Shown here in pieces: positions 1-11,082 of a stretch of 64,000 nt of DNA. A program made the position numbers and the translations under genes. Under the pieces are notes generated by a model that ran no database searches, was not told where the DNA came from, and worked only from the letters and a program-made list of their open reading frames with translations. Source of the DNA: Fremontodendron californicum (taxonomy: Eukaryota > Streptophyta > Magnoliopsida > Malvales > Malvaceae); contig JAULJL010000002.1 in NCBI GenBank assembly GCA_030761205.1, positions 21,617,010 to 21,681,009 of the forward strand. The letters run 5' to 3'. Numbering within the stretch: the first letter of the stretch is position 1; every line of letters begins with the position of its first letter.

Positions 1-968
1 TAATGTTCATCCAATTCATCTGATATGAATTCTATTAGATAATCAATCAATTTAGTTTCAAGACATTCTTCATTTAGATCAAATCTTAATAAGAATGCTC
101 TTTAACTAAATTAGTTTCATAATCTTAGTATGAAATTCCTTGAGCCAAAGCTCATCTAATTGTCAAGTTTTGTATAAGATTTCCTTTGATTCATAATCAA
201 AGAAACTATTAGTATCTATATACTTTAATCTTATACTTTTTACTTGAACAACCTTTGATTATCTTTTATGCAAGTTTCTATTTTTTTTTATGAGTGTAAT
301 AAGACCATGATATGGTACAAATTTCGTATTAACTTTCAGTTCATTATGGGGTGAATGGCCAAGCATCTAATGCTAGGATAACCCGAAATATCAACGATAA
401 TGTTTCTAAAACATTCATCATGAATAGGTTGGCAAGCTTGATCAAATATCAACTAAGGTTGCCACCTCCTTGGTCTTATTCTTTTCACTTGTCCTTGTCA
501 TTAGTTCCATCTATATGTCATACATATCTTTGAACCAATTTTATAGGTATCATATACCTAAAGGTAGTGAAAACAAACTCATAATAACCATGAAGTAAAA
601 CTTCTCAAGTGTCACTTCCCTTCAAGTATTGAATATACTTCTTGCATTTATGCCTCCAATGCCTTGCCTTGCCATAATGATGGTGTGTCCTTTTGATCGA
701 TATCAATTTCTTTTTCATCTAATCCTTCGGCTTCATAAGGCCTTTGAGAGAGAAACATCTTTTCTTTAAAGAACTATTCTTCGGTTACCTTCCCCTGGTG
801 GAAGTAACAAAGTGGATGATCTTTTCAATCTAAAGAGCACATTTAGCAACACCTATTGATTCATGTTGTAATACAACATGAATTGGAAATATTGGCATAT
901 GCCCTAGAGCCAATCAGTTTGGTCAGGCATAAACTACCAATAATGCAAACCCATCACTATATCTTAGT
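1..968. other. Unassigned flank left of Ogre LTR A
   Basis: AT-rich sequence without a convincing gene. On the minus strand around 620-720 a degenerate reading resembles the zinc-knuckle end of Ty1/copia Gag (a GHWxxxCKKY-like string followed by a stop). It is too broken to call an element. The five bases before LTR A (TTAGT, 964-968) are the candidate left target-site duplication for element A. No matching copy follows LTR B at 23997, so the right-hand partner, if any, is elsewhere. Confidence 0.4.
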
Positions 969-1619
969 TGTAGACACCTAATTTTTTCCGGACCACTAAA
1001 ACATGTATGTTTCTTCCTAAATTGATGTTTCAGAATGTAAAAAGATTTTTTCATCCTGCAGGTGGTACCCGAGACTTAGTTTAAGAGGGCGAGCATAAAA
1101 AGACAAACTCAAAAAAGTCAACCCGAAAAAAATCAACCCCGAAAAAGTCAGCCCCAGAAGTCAACTACTGAAAAAGTCAACCCACTTTCAAAATCAAGAT
1201 TTGAACTTCAATTGAAAAATGGCGAAAGAATTTTGATAATCCGAGGTCTACATTGAAAGATATGGAGTTCGGAAGTTGGGTTATGGAGATTCCGTAGAAA
1301 GGAAACCCTAATCCAGGAAATTTAGGGAAAAATGCTTAAACGATCGAATTGGTCAAAATTGAAGGTTCCAAATGAAAGATAAGCATTGACTACGGGTACT
1401 GGAGAAGCCACTTGAAAGAAAAACTGAAAGAAAAATCAATTCGGGAGAAAACCGAGAATTAGGGTTTTTAGTGGATTTCGATGAAATCGGGAAGAATTAC
1501 AGAAATGGCCGGACTTGGTAAGACTAAAGCCCCCAATGGATGAGGAATGATTAAAAAGGGATAGCCCAAGGCTCAGCTTGAAGAAAATCTGAAAATCGAA
1601 CTAGTTTTGAGCAAAACCA

Positions 1620-2130
1620 GGTTTCGGAGGCAAAAGGGCAAAATTGGAAAATTGGAAAAAATAGCAAATGGACTCCAAAAATTCTAAGAAATTGCAAATC
1701 TCATTCTTAAATCATTTTAAAGAGATTGGCGAAAGAAAATCTTGATTCCGAGTTCGTTTGCAAAATGGCCAAATCCCGGGTCTCCTATGTAGTAATTCAA
1801 GAAGATAAATCCCGAAAAATAGCAAATGAACTCCAAATCTTCTAAAAATTTGCAAATTTCATTTTTAAATTGTTTTAAAGAGATTGGAAAAATAAAATCT
1901 TGATTCGGAGTTCGTTTGCAAAATGGCCCAATCCCGGGCCTCCTATGTAAATAATTCAAGAAAATAAATCCCGAAAAAATACCAAATGAGTTCCAAAAAT
2001 TACGAAAGCTTCCAGATCACACTTTTAAATTATTTGGAAGATATTGGTGAAGAAAAATCTTGATTTGGAGCTCGTTTAAAAAATGGTAAAATGTGGGGGC
2101 ATAAAAGGGCATTTTTGGAAGAAAAAATCT
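1620..2130 (+). repeat. LTR-internal ~158-bp tandem repeat, 3 units (LTR A)
   Basis: The core CGGAGTTCGTTTGCAAAATGG recurs, with changes, near 1746, 1904 and 2063, a spacing of about 158 bp. LTR B has three units too, while LTRs C, D and E have four. Minus-strand ORFs across this region repeat a GxGHFANELRIKIFF-like peptide. That is a translation artefact of the repeat. Confidence 0.8.
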
Positions 2131-4898
2131 AAATAAATAGCAAATGGACTCAAAATTTTTTGAAAACTCTTGGAATTCAATATTTTATTATTTTGAAAGT
2201 ATTAAAAAATAAAATTTGAATTTGGAGTCCGTTTTCCATTTATTTGCATCTGGGAGGCAAAACGGTCATTTTACCCAAGAAACCGAGAAGGGCTTCTCTT
2301 GCCTTTAAAAAAAATCAAACTAGGGCTGGAAAATGGAGCGCTGGCCAGCCAAGGCCCAAGGAAGGGAAGGAGCTTCTGATTTTTCAATCAAAAGGCCAAA
2401 AATTAAGAGTTAGTTAGTGATTTTTTGGATCAAGCCATTGCAAATAAGCCACATGTGCCAATGCATGAAGAGGGAGAGTGTCAATATTATTCTTGAATAG
2501 CTGTAATTATGGACAGCTGATGGCCTAATCTAAGGGTGATAATTTCATGATTTTTCACCTTGAATCACTAGCCCTTGGATGGAAATTGGTTGGAGTAAAA
2601 ATGACAACATCCTAGGCATGAGAGAGGGGGGGTTCGGCAAGCCTAAAGGGGGAGTCAGATTTTTATTTTCAGCACTCTCATTTTCAGATTTCTCTCTTGG
2701 TTTTTTCTTAGTTTTCTCTCCTTGTTTGAAAGCAAAAAGAAAAGTTTAGAAAAGAAGAAAAGTTTGAAGAGAAAAAGCTTGAAAGATAGCTTCTTGAGGT
2801 TGCTTTTAGCACCAACTCTTGCACTTTCTTGATTTTCCATTCTTGTTTTTGCTATTTTTATTATTAATTTGGTGAGTTTTCTTTTGATTTTCCTTTCAAA
2901 TAAAGTTTTTTTTAATGTTCTTTTTAATTTTTTTCTTCATCTTTTCTTAAAAAATTCTTGCAATATTTTTCTCTTGATTTCTTACCATGGCCGAATGGCC
3001 CTTTTTTTTGTAGTTGCTATTTTGCTTGGATTTGTCATGTTATTTTTGTTATTTTTTTAGTCTTGATGCTTTAAATCTTCTTCTACTACATATACTTGAA
3101 GCTTGTTTTAATTTGGTTGCTTGTTTGTTGCCATTTATGAGTTTATTATCATGTTCTTGCATTTTTTATTTTCTGTTTTCATAATGTTTAAATTTGTTGA
3201 TGTTTTATGTTTTGTAATCCATGTGTTTGTGAAAATTCTTGTTAGTTTTAATACCTGTACTTTGTATTTGCATGATTTGAGTGTTATATTTTAGTTGAGC
3301 ATGTTAGTATATCAAGTGTTTGTGAAAATGCCAAGCTCACTTGGAACTTGAGGCCATTCGGCCACCTCACTTCCTTTGCTTACTGTGTGCATTTTTGCTA
3401 TGTTAGTTGATAGGTTTGCATTTGCATGAGATTTGATTGAGTATTTAGTTTAAGTATACCAAGTGTTTGTGAAATTGCCATGTTTGTTTGGAGCTTGATG
3501 CCATTCGGCCACCTCATGTATTTTGCTTTAAATGTGCATTTTTGTTATGTTAGATGATAGGTTTGCATTTCAATGACATTTGGTTGAGTTTTTGGTTTAA
3601 GCATGCCTTGTGTTCGTTTTATTGCCATGCATATTTTAGATGTTAGGTTTGGTTTATTTTGCCATGCATGTCCATGCATTTTAGACCTAGGTTGCATTAA
3701 ATGTCATGCAAGTTCATTTAGGTCTAGGTCACTATATTGATGCCATGCATTTTTTTATGACATTTAGGTTTAAAACCATGCATTCCATGCATCATATTTG
3801 CTGTATTGTTTTCATGCATTTCATGTCTATGCCACTTGACTAATGACTTAGACCAATTAATGGTTCAAAGTCATACTCTCTTGAGTATACTTGTGGAAAA
3901 TTAAAAAGTTATCAAATTGATTATTCTACCTTTGTATTTTTTTTACTTAGCCAATTTTTTCTAACTTTTTAAAAGTCCTAGCTACTGTTTTTGAGTCATT
4001 TGTTTTGTCTTAAATATTTTTACTTTGATTTTTAAAAGATTTTATCAAAGGCAAAAGATGTGTTCTGGCAAAACAGATTTTTCACCCAGTACTCGTACTT
4101 TCCCGATTTTTCTAGGCATTCATCTTTAATCAAAAAATTAAGATTATTTTCTCCCATGTAGTTTTACATGTCTTGAGTCTCCAGTACTCTTTTAGATTTT
4201 TTTGAAATTTTAAAAATAGGATAAAAAATCGTGGCTTAAAACTGGACAGTGGAGTCAGAATTGAATTTGAAGGAAAATCATTTTTCTGTTTTGGTTAAGT
4301 TACTTAGAGGGGGCTGATTAGGAAGTTTAGCTACTGACTTAGGGTAGTTTCTAAGCCTTTTCAAACTTTAAAAATGATTTTTTAAGTCTCGGGTTAAGGG
4401 TGGTCAAGTCCGAGATTTTAAACTTACGAAATTAGAGCCATTTAAAAAAGGGTTTAGCCAAGTTTTTATTTTTAATCTAATCTTTTCAAAATAACAAAGT
4501 ATTTTGGTTTTAGAATATTCAATTTGATATATTTTCCTAAGGTAGCCGGATATCTTTTTAGATATACTGATTTCCTTAATTAATGGAAAAAAATACATTT
4601 TCATGCATTGCATTTTTCATATTCATGCATTTATATAATATGCGATTTTTGCTATGATAATTTCTATGGTGTTATTATTATTTTGATATATATTTTTTGA
4701 TGTTATATTATTTATTATATGGTTTTGAATATTTCATGATATCCTATGCTTTTTATTTAGTTATTTTTTGTCATATTATTTAGCATATACTATGTTCATG
4801 CATTATTATTTTCATTTTTATTTTCATGCATATTATATGTTAGCATTATTTTATATTCCATGTCATTTAAATTATATGCTATATCACTGATATTTGCC

Positions 4899-5215
4899 AT
4901 GTCATTTAGGACATTTCATTTCATATAGAATATATTATTTACCTAGGTCATTTCATTTCATTTAGAATATATCATATGACTTAGGACATTTCATTTCATA
5001 TATAATATATTATGTCACCTAGGTCATTTCATTTCATTTAGAATATATCATATGACTTAGGACATTTCATTTCATATAGAATCTATTATGTCACCTAGGT
5101 TATTTCATTTCATTTATAATATATCATATGACTTAGGTCATTTCATTTCATTTAGGATATATCATACAACTTAAGATATTTCATTTCATTTAGAATATGC
5201 TAAGGCATTTAAATT
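4899..5215 (+). repeat. ~37-bp tandem array (LTR A)
   Basis: Roughly eight degenerate copies of CATTTCATTTCATATAGAAT followed by ATATTATGTCACCTAGG. The equivalent arrays are at about 22920-23215 (B), 41050-41350 (C) and 50285-50600 (D). The window ends before the array in LTR E. Confidence 0.75.
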
Positions 5216-5867
5216 ATATCATATCATTTAGGTTGCATTATATTATTTAGATTTTGCTATGTCATTTTATTTATGTAATGCATATACATATTCATTTCCT
5301 TTAAATGTTTCAAAAAAGGTAATGATTTTCAATAAAATAAAGATATTTCCGAGTTAAAATAATGCATAAGTTCTCTGCCGGGTTTACTGGGAGGATATCA
5401 TCAATTATCATTAATAACGAAATATCTTCTTTAAAATGAGAATGATTCGGAAAGTTTTCCAAATTAATAAAAAAATTTATATTTTGCCACGTTTGTTGGG
5501 AAATACATGATTAATAAGGTACCGTTTTATACGGGCGTTGTGGGGGTGCTAATCCTTCCCCGCACGTAACCGAGTCCCGAACCCGTTTCTTTGATTTCTC
5601 TGGTTTAAAACGTAGACTTGAAATTGGTTTTAAAGATGTTTTAATTAATTTTTAAAATATTTTATAAAACCGGTTTTAATAGGTGGTCTATCACACCTAG
5701 CTAAAAAAGATTGGTGGCGACTCCATGTTTTTTTCAAGGTCATTTTCAAAACCTTCATTTTTTCTAGAGTAATTAAGTCGACTTTTCCTCGGGTTTTTTA
5801 ATGTCACGCTTAACAAATAATAAAGTCATGTGATGAGACTTGTTATTTTTTTTAGGTTGCGACAGCT

Positions 5868-5885
5868 TGGCGACTCCACTGGGGA
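5868..5885 (+). promoter_or_regulatory. Primer binding site (tRNA-Arg), element A
   Basis: TGGCGACTCCACTGGGGA, complementary to the 3' end of a plant tRNA-Arg including CCA. It starts three bases after the LTR end. Use of tRNA-Arg is typical of Ogre elements. Confidence 0.88.
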
Positions 5886-6855
5886 TAATTAGAGAGTCAG
5901 GCCTAGAATTAGTCGTGTGTTATCAAAGTCTCGATTTTGTTTGTTTAATTGGTATTTAATTTTAATTCCCACATTTCTTAAAATAAGGATAATCTCAAAA
6001 ATAATAAAATATTTTTTAAATATGTCCATATTCATGTGCATACATATTATAATTGTTCTCTGGTTATTTTGGTGCATATATTCATTTATTGATTAATTGA
6101 TGATTTATGTTTGTTTAATCTTGTTGGGGCATTTAGAATAAGGGATATAGAATAGGTGGTGAAAGGTTTGCTATTTCTCCTCACACCCTACACTACATGT
6201 GCATTTGCATATCATGAATCCTATACCCGGGTTCCGTCCTTTTAGGTGGGAGCAAAGTAACTAAGCGTTCGTGATTAACAATCTGCATGGGCTAGTGAAA
6301 CACTTCCGGAGTACTAAATTACATAAGCCTTCATGATTAACAATCCGCATGGGCTAGCGAAATAGACTCTATCGAATTGAACCCGCTTTTATCGTGGTGC
6401 CTTACTAGCCTTCACCGGCGACAGTGAGGAACAATTCGGGGCTTTTAGAACTAATTCACCTTCATATAGTAAACCTAGGCGAAGCCATGCCGGATTTCCA
6501 ATTAGATATCCCGAAGTTAAGAACACATGGAGGAATATTTCCAATCCTTTTACCTTCTATTCTACTTTTCGAATAAGTGTATTTTTGAAAATCGGACAAT
6601 GATGAATGTACATCACAATGCCCGTAATAAGTGTTGATATTTCATCCCAGAGATGTCATAATGCTAAAAGTTTGTTGGCATCCTCAGGGATAATTATTGT
6701 TTTGAATTATATGTTTTTTTGTATTATTCGTATTTATTCCCGTTACTAATTCATTTTCTTTTTCTTTTTGTTTTTTGTTTTTTGCATTCTTGTCATCATT
6801 TTTGCACATTTGAAGGTTATTGGTCTCGGGATATTATTCAACCAAAAGGGCTTTC
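5886..6855 (+). other. Leader of element A
   Basis: Untranslated stretch between the primer site and ORF1. A ~61-bp unit is tandemly duplicated (AAGCGTTCGTGATTAACAAT at 6263 and a close copy at 6324). Both end in a GCATGGGCTAG motif, which could form structured RNA. The same leader occurs in B, C and the first part of D. No ORF in it is supported. Confidence 0.7.
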
Positions 6856-8609
6856 ATGGAGGGTCAGAGTGTCTCAGTGGTCGAGAAGCATTTAGAGGTT
6901 ACGAAACAGTCCGAGAAAAGTCAGCAGGATAATGGGGATTGTTTGAAGATGGGATATGTGTCAGCATTAGCAGCCAAGGTTGATCTTACTATCAAGCAAA
7001 ATGATCTCCGAGAATTGATGGATATATGGAATCAATGGAACATATTGGAAAAAGAAGCCTTCACTCAGACTTATGGGAACATAGCACTGTTAGTTCAGGT
7101 TAAGGTCAGTGGTGAGTTAATTTGGGCTATGGTGCAATTTTGGAATCCCTCTTATCGGTGTTTTACCTTCAACCGAGAGGATATGACTCCAACCATAGAG
7201 GAATATTCGACCTTGCTACATATTGAGAATGTTATTCCTGACCGTATTTATTTGAAGGATACAAAAAGACGCCGGGTTTCAAGAAAAATTAGTCTAAAAT
7301 TCTGGGAGTGGAAAGAATTTGGGTCGAAAGCCATGTTGTCAAAAAAGGGGTAAGGTACTGTATATCATGGGACACTTTATGGACCTTAATCCATAGCCAT
7401 TCGAGTAAGGAGACAGTTAGGAATATTTTTGCTTTGACTATCTATGGTTTAGTTATCTTCTCGAAGACATTAGGGTATGTGGATGTAGCGATATTTGATA
7501 TTTTTGAGAGGCTTGAGCAAAGGATAAACCCAGCCTCGGCAATTATAGAAGAAACAATCCGATCCTATAATTTCTATAGACGGGAAGGAAAAGGGCGTTT
7601 TCTAGGTTGTCTACAGCTCCTTTACATATGGGTTCAGAGCCATTTTTGTAAACAGGAGAATTTCCCTCTTCGCTCATATTGGAAATCTTTTGCACCAATT
7701 GGTGAATTTCTTAAGAGGAATTGGCTTGAAAATAGGACTGAGGAACAATGGATCAACATATTTCGGAATATCAAGGCGGAGATGATAATTTGGAGAGCTC
7801 CATGGATAGCTCCTATGCCGACATTGTATAAGTGCGGAGATAAAGCTTTTGTTCCATTATTGGGAGTATGAGGAGGAGTGAGCTATGCACCACTACTGGT
7901 ATTGAGACAGTCAGAATCCCGTCAGTTTACTCCTATGACCCATGACCTTAGTAATTTGGAATTTGCTTATGGAGAAGATGGATATTCGGGAAAGGTCCGT
8001 GAGATTGTGGTAGCATGAAAGGAAACTCGTCGAGTGGAGGTAGCTAGATATGCCGACATCGTCACACCTGATTACCTGACATGGAGGGAATTGAGGGTTA
8101 ATGATAGGTTGTTGATATCAGATGGGGAAGAAGTTCGACATTTGAGTTGGCCGTCCAAGGAAGCGCTATCGGAGTTAGAAATTGCAAGGACAGAATTTGA
8201 AAAGGAAAAGGCCCAAATGAACAAGGAAATTGCCTGATTACAAGAAGAGCTTCAGGATATGAAAAATAGGGAATCAGCTCGAGAAAGAGAAAAGGAAAAG
8301 ATCAAGAGAGAGCGGGACACTGTTGAAAGCGATCTTCAGGAATTACACTTGGAGAACAAGAGGTATCATTTCGAGCTCAAATTCGAGGGGACTCTCAAGA
8401 CTTCCGGGGAATGGGAACAAGAAGTTAGAAACCTCAAGAAGGAGAAGAACTATTGGGCAGAGAAAGCAAAACATGAGGAAGCCCGAGCCAATCAACTGGA
8501 GAAACAAGCTAAGGAAAGCTTACACAGTGATGCTTCTGCTGACATGTCAAAGGGTCGTGAACAAGTAGGGATCAGATGGAAGAGCAAGGCAGTCAAAAGA
8601 GGACAGTGA
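6856..8609 (+). pseudogene. Ogre ORF1 (plant retroelement-associated DUF7745-like protein), element A, broken
   Basis: The start is taken at the ATG at 6856, the conserved position in A and B (CTTTCATGGA); the in-frame extension upstream has no ATG. The N-terminal part has the PMD-like pattern seen in plant Ogre ORF1 (DIWNQWN, YGNIALL, FWNPSYRCFTF, DMTPTIEEYSTLLHIE). The C-terminal 120 residues are a highly charged coiled coil (repeats such as AREREKEKIKRERD). A frameshift near 7300 moves the reading to another frame, and stops occur at 7869-7871 and around 8017 (TGG to TGA) and 8235. The function of Ogre ORF1 is unknown. Its position between primer site and gag is the diagnostic point. Confidence 0.8.
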
Positions 8610-9050
8610 AAAAGTTCAAGATCCGAGGGCGTTACTATAGGACCAGTATTTTGTAATAGCATTTTTAGGAGAGACAGATTATCATATTGTCTTAAGCAGG
8701 GATCTTTTCTTTGATGTATTTAGTTCCAGGAAATCAATGAAAGACCGTTTGGTTGGAATTATCCCGGGGCCAATACTTTTAAATGCATTCATCATTCATT
8801 TGTTCTTTCTTTTATATATTTCATTTTATTTGTTCATTCATTCATTTATATTCATATTCATATTCATAATCTTTCATTCATTTATTCTTTATAAATTCTT
8901 CATTCACTTAGTCATTTATTTATTTGTCTATTCATTTATTTTTTATAATTAGTCATTTAATTTAATACACTTAGTCATTTACTTATTTGTTCATTCATTC
9001 ATTCATTTTTCATAAAATAAAATAAGAACTGTGAAAATAATTTCTAATCC
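8610..9050 (+). repeat. ORF1-gag spacer with ATTC-type microsatellite, element A
   Basis: Non-coding spacer, with an irregular TTCATTCATT tract from about 8790 to 9010. The same tract in B (26637-26880) and C (45030-45245) differs in repeat number and interruptions. No gene was seen. Confidence 0.75.
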
Positions 9051-11082
9051 ATGGTTTTCAAAACTAAAGGTACAATTGGTTGCACTCAGAAAGAATCAGA
9101 CTTTCGACACCCTTACAATACTCGATCATAGGCAAGAGCTATGGAGAACGATCAGCTTGCTAGAACTGAAAGGATGGAAAGATTTCAGAAAAAATTGCAG
9201 GAACAGGTAGCTAAGTCTCAAGAGGAGACATGAGAACAGATTACAAAACTCATGGAGATGATGAGTACCATGATGAGGCAAAAGTGGCCAGGAGAAAATT
9301 CAGTTACCGAAATGGGGGCAATGAACCAGGAGGACCGACCAGAGGTAGTACAGAAAAATGGTCAGACATCCCAACCTGTGGGAAATGAACTTCCAATAAG
9401 GGCAGCATCCTATATTTACATCCAACCAGCAGCCAAAGCACAAAACTTCGATCCTAAAAGGGGTAATATCGGAGTTGATCCAATTGAGGTCGAAGTTTCA
9501 GACTTTGAAGAAATGGCAGAAAAGGAAAGGGCAAAAATGACTGAATTGAAGAGGGTCGAAACTACTGAATCTCAAAAAAATATCAGCTGCTGGAAGAAAG
9601 GTTAAGGGCAGTTGAAGGAGAAGAGTTATTTGGCAGTCTAGATGCCAAAGAGATGAGCTTAGTACACGATCTAGTAATTCCCACAAAGTTCAAAGTACCA
9701 GACTTTGAAAAGTATAATGGGACCACCAACCCATCAGCTCATCTGACCATGTATTGCAGAAGGATGATGGGGCATGATGATAATAAGAAACTGCTTATTC
9801 ATTGTTTCCATGATAGCTTGACAGGGTCAGCAACTCGATGGTACAATCAACTAAGTCGTACAAAGATTCGTTCGTGGACAGATTTGTCCAGGGTTTTCGT
9901 AGAATATTATAAGCATGTGTCTGACATGGTACCTGATAGGCTATCGTTATAGAATATGGAAAAAAGATCCAATGAGAGCTTCAAAGAATACTCGCAGAGG
10001 TGGAGGGATCTGGCCACACAAGTGCAACCCCCTTTAACTAGCATAGAAACCACAGTGCTTTTCATCAACACCTTGAAAGCACCTTATTATGACGAATTGG
10101 TGGGAAGCGCTACCAAGGACTTTGCTGATATGGTGATTTCTAGGGAAATGATAGAGTTCGCTATTAAAAATGGGAAGATGGAAGGGGGTGAATCTGCTAC
10201 CCCAAAGAGAGTTTTTCCTGCAAAGATGAAGGAGGAAACACATGCAGTAAGCTTCAGTCAATACCCTTATACACCTCCTACACCATACACACCACCAAGG
10301 CCTTATACTCCTACCACATCTTATGCACCTCCGACACCTTACACACTTTTCCCGGGGTATAATCCTTACTACCCCAATGTCAATCACCTTACCCAAAATC
10401 CATTCCCCTATACCAATATACCACAACAACCATTCCCAACTGGTATATCCTCTCAAATAACCCTTCCTCGAAATACTGACCCAAACACTCAAGGTCCCGC
10501 TTGCAATGATCAACGTTCAACAAGGAACGATCAAAAATCCCAATTTGATATAATTCCTACCACCTATGGTGAGCTATATCCTAAACTATTGCAGGGTCAA
10601 CTTGTTGCACCCGTGTACCTCAAACCTCTGACACCTCCATATCCAAGGTGGTACAATGCAAACACTAACTGCGCATACCACGCAGGAATTCAAGGACATT
10701 CAACCAAAGATTGCTTGGCCTTTAAAAAAAAGTCCAAAGCCTGATTAATGTCGGGGTTGTGAAGTTTGGGGCAAAAAATGGGCCGAATGTAGCGAGAAAC
10801 CCATTGCTCGATCATGCTGGGAATCGGGTAAATGCAATATTGATCGGGGAAGTCAAAAGATTAAAAAAGGACGTCGGGGAAGTCAAGACTCCGATGTTGG
10901 CAGTATGGGTTGTGATGGTCAAGACAGGAATGGTGGAAGATGCAGACAGTCTAAAAATAGTGGCAAAGAGGCTGCAGAATCGGTGCCCATTCCATAAGTG
11001 TGAAGGTCTTGTCATACAAGACTGCGGAGATTTTTTGGTTAAAGTCCAAAAAATGATGGATAATGGGGAAGCAGTTCAATGA
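9051..11082 (+). pseudogene. gag: gag, element A, broken
   Basis: The start is at ATG 9051, the homologue of the cleaner start at 45283 in C. The order is an N-terminal coiled coil (ERMERFQKKLQEQ-like), a Retrotrans_gag core from about 9660 to 10190 (FKVPDFEKYNGTTNPSAHLT, SATRWYNQL, SFKEYSQRWRDLA), then a Pro/Tyr-rich repeat (YTPPTPYTPPRPYTP). A Cys-His box of form C-x2-H-x5-H-x4-C follows at about 10670-10720, and a second Cys/His motif (CPFHKCEG) near 10984. Stops include TAG at 9129, TGA at 9231 and TAG at 9950. Frameshifts lie near 9585 and 10735. The product would be the structural protein of the retroelement particle. Confidence 0.87.

Larger units (their letters stand above)
969..5864 (+). 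repeat. LTR A (5' LTR of element A)
   Basis: 4896 bp, starting TGTAGACACC at 969 and ending GCGACA at 5864, three bases before the primer binding site. It matches LTRs B-E throughout. Compared with LTR B it lacks about 125 bp just before the ATTAATAAGGTACC stretch near 5510. It contains three copies of a ~158-bp repeat (about 1620-2130), a candidate splice donor (GT at 2872), a short conserved ORF at CCATGGCC (2986), a ~37-bp tandem array (4899-5215), a GC hairpin (5540-5565) and a primer-site-like duplicate (5715-5725). No clear TATA box was found, so U3, R and U5 cannot be placed. Confidence 0.93.

Noticed and set aside
620..720. Ty1/copia gag zinc knuckle on the minus strand
   Set aside because: Only one weak motif, with stops on both sides. 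It is mentioned in the flank entry but not called as an element.
1717..1959. Minus-strand ORFs repeated in every LTR (also 19727-19984, 61600-61842) with a GFGHFANELRIKIFF-like peptide
   Set aside because: They fall on the 158-bp LTR tandem repeat and repeat with its period. They have no promoter context or family match.
10034..10513. 159-codon minus-strand ORF opposite gag
   Set aside because: It is a shadow of the Pro/Tyr-rich gag repeat. The Cys/Arg-rich product reflects complementary codons.
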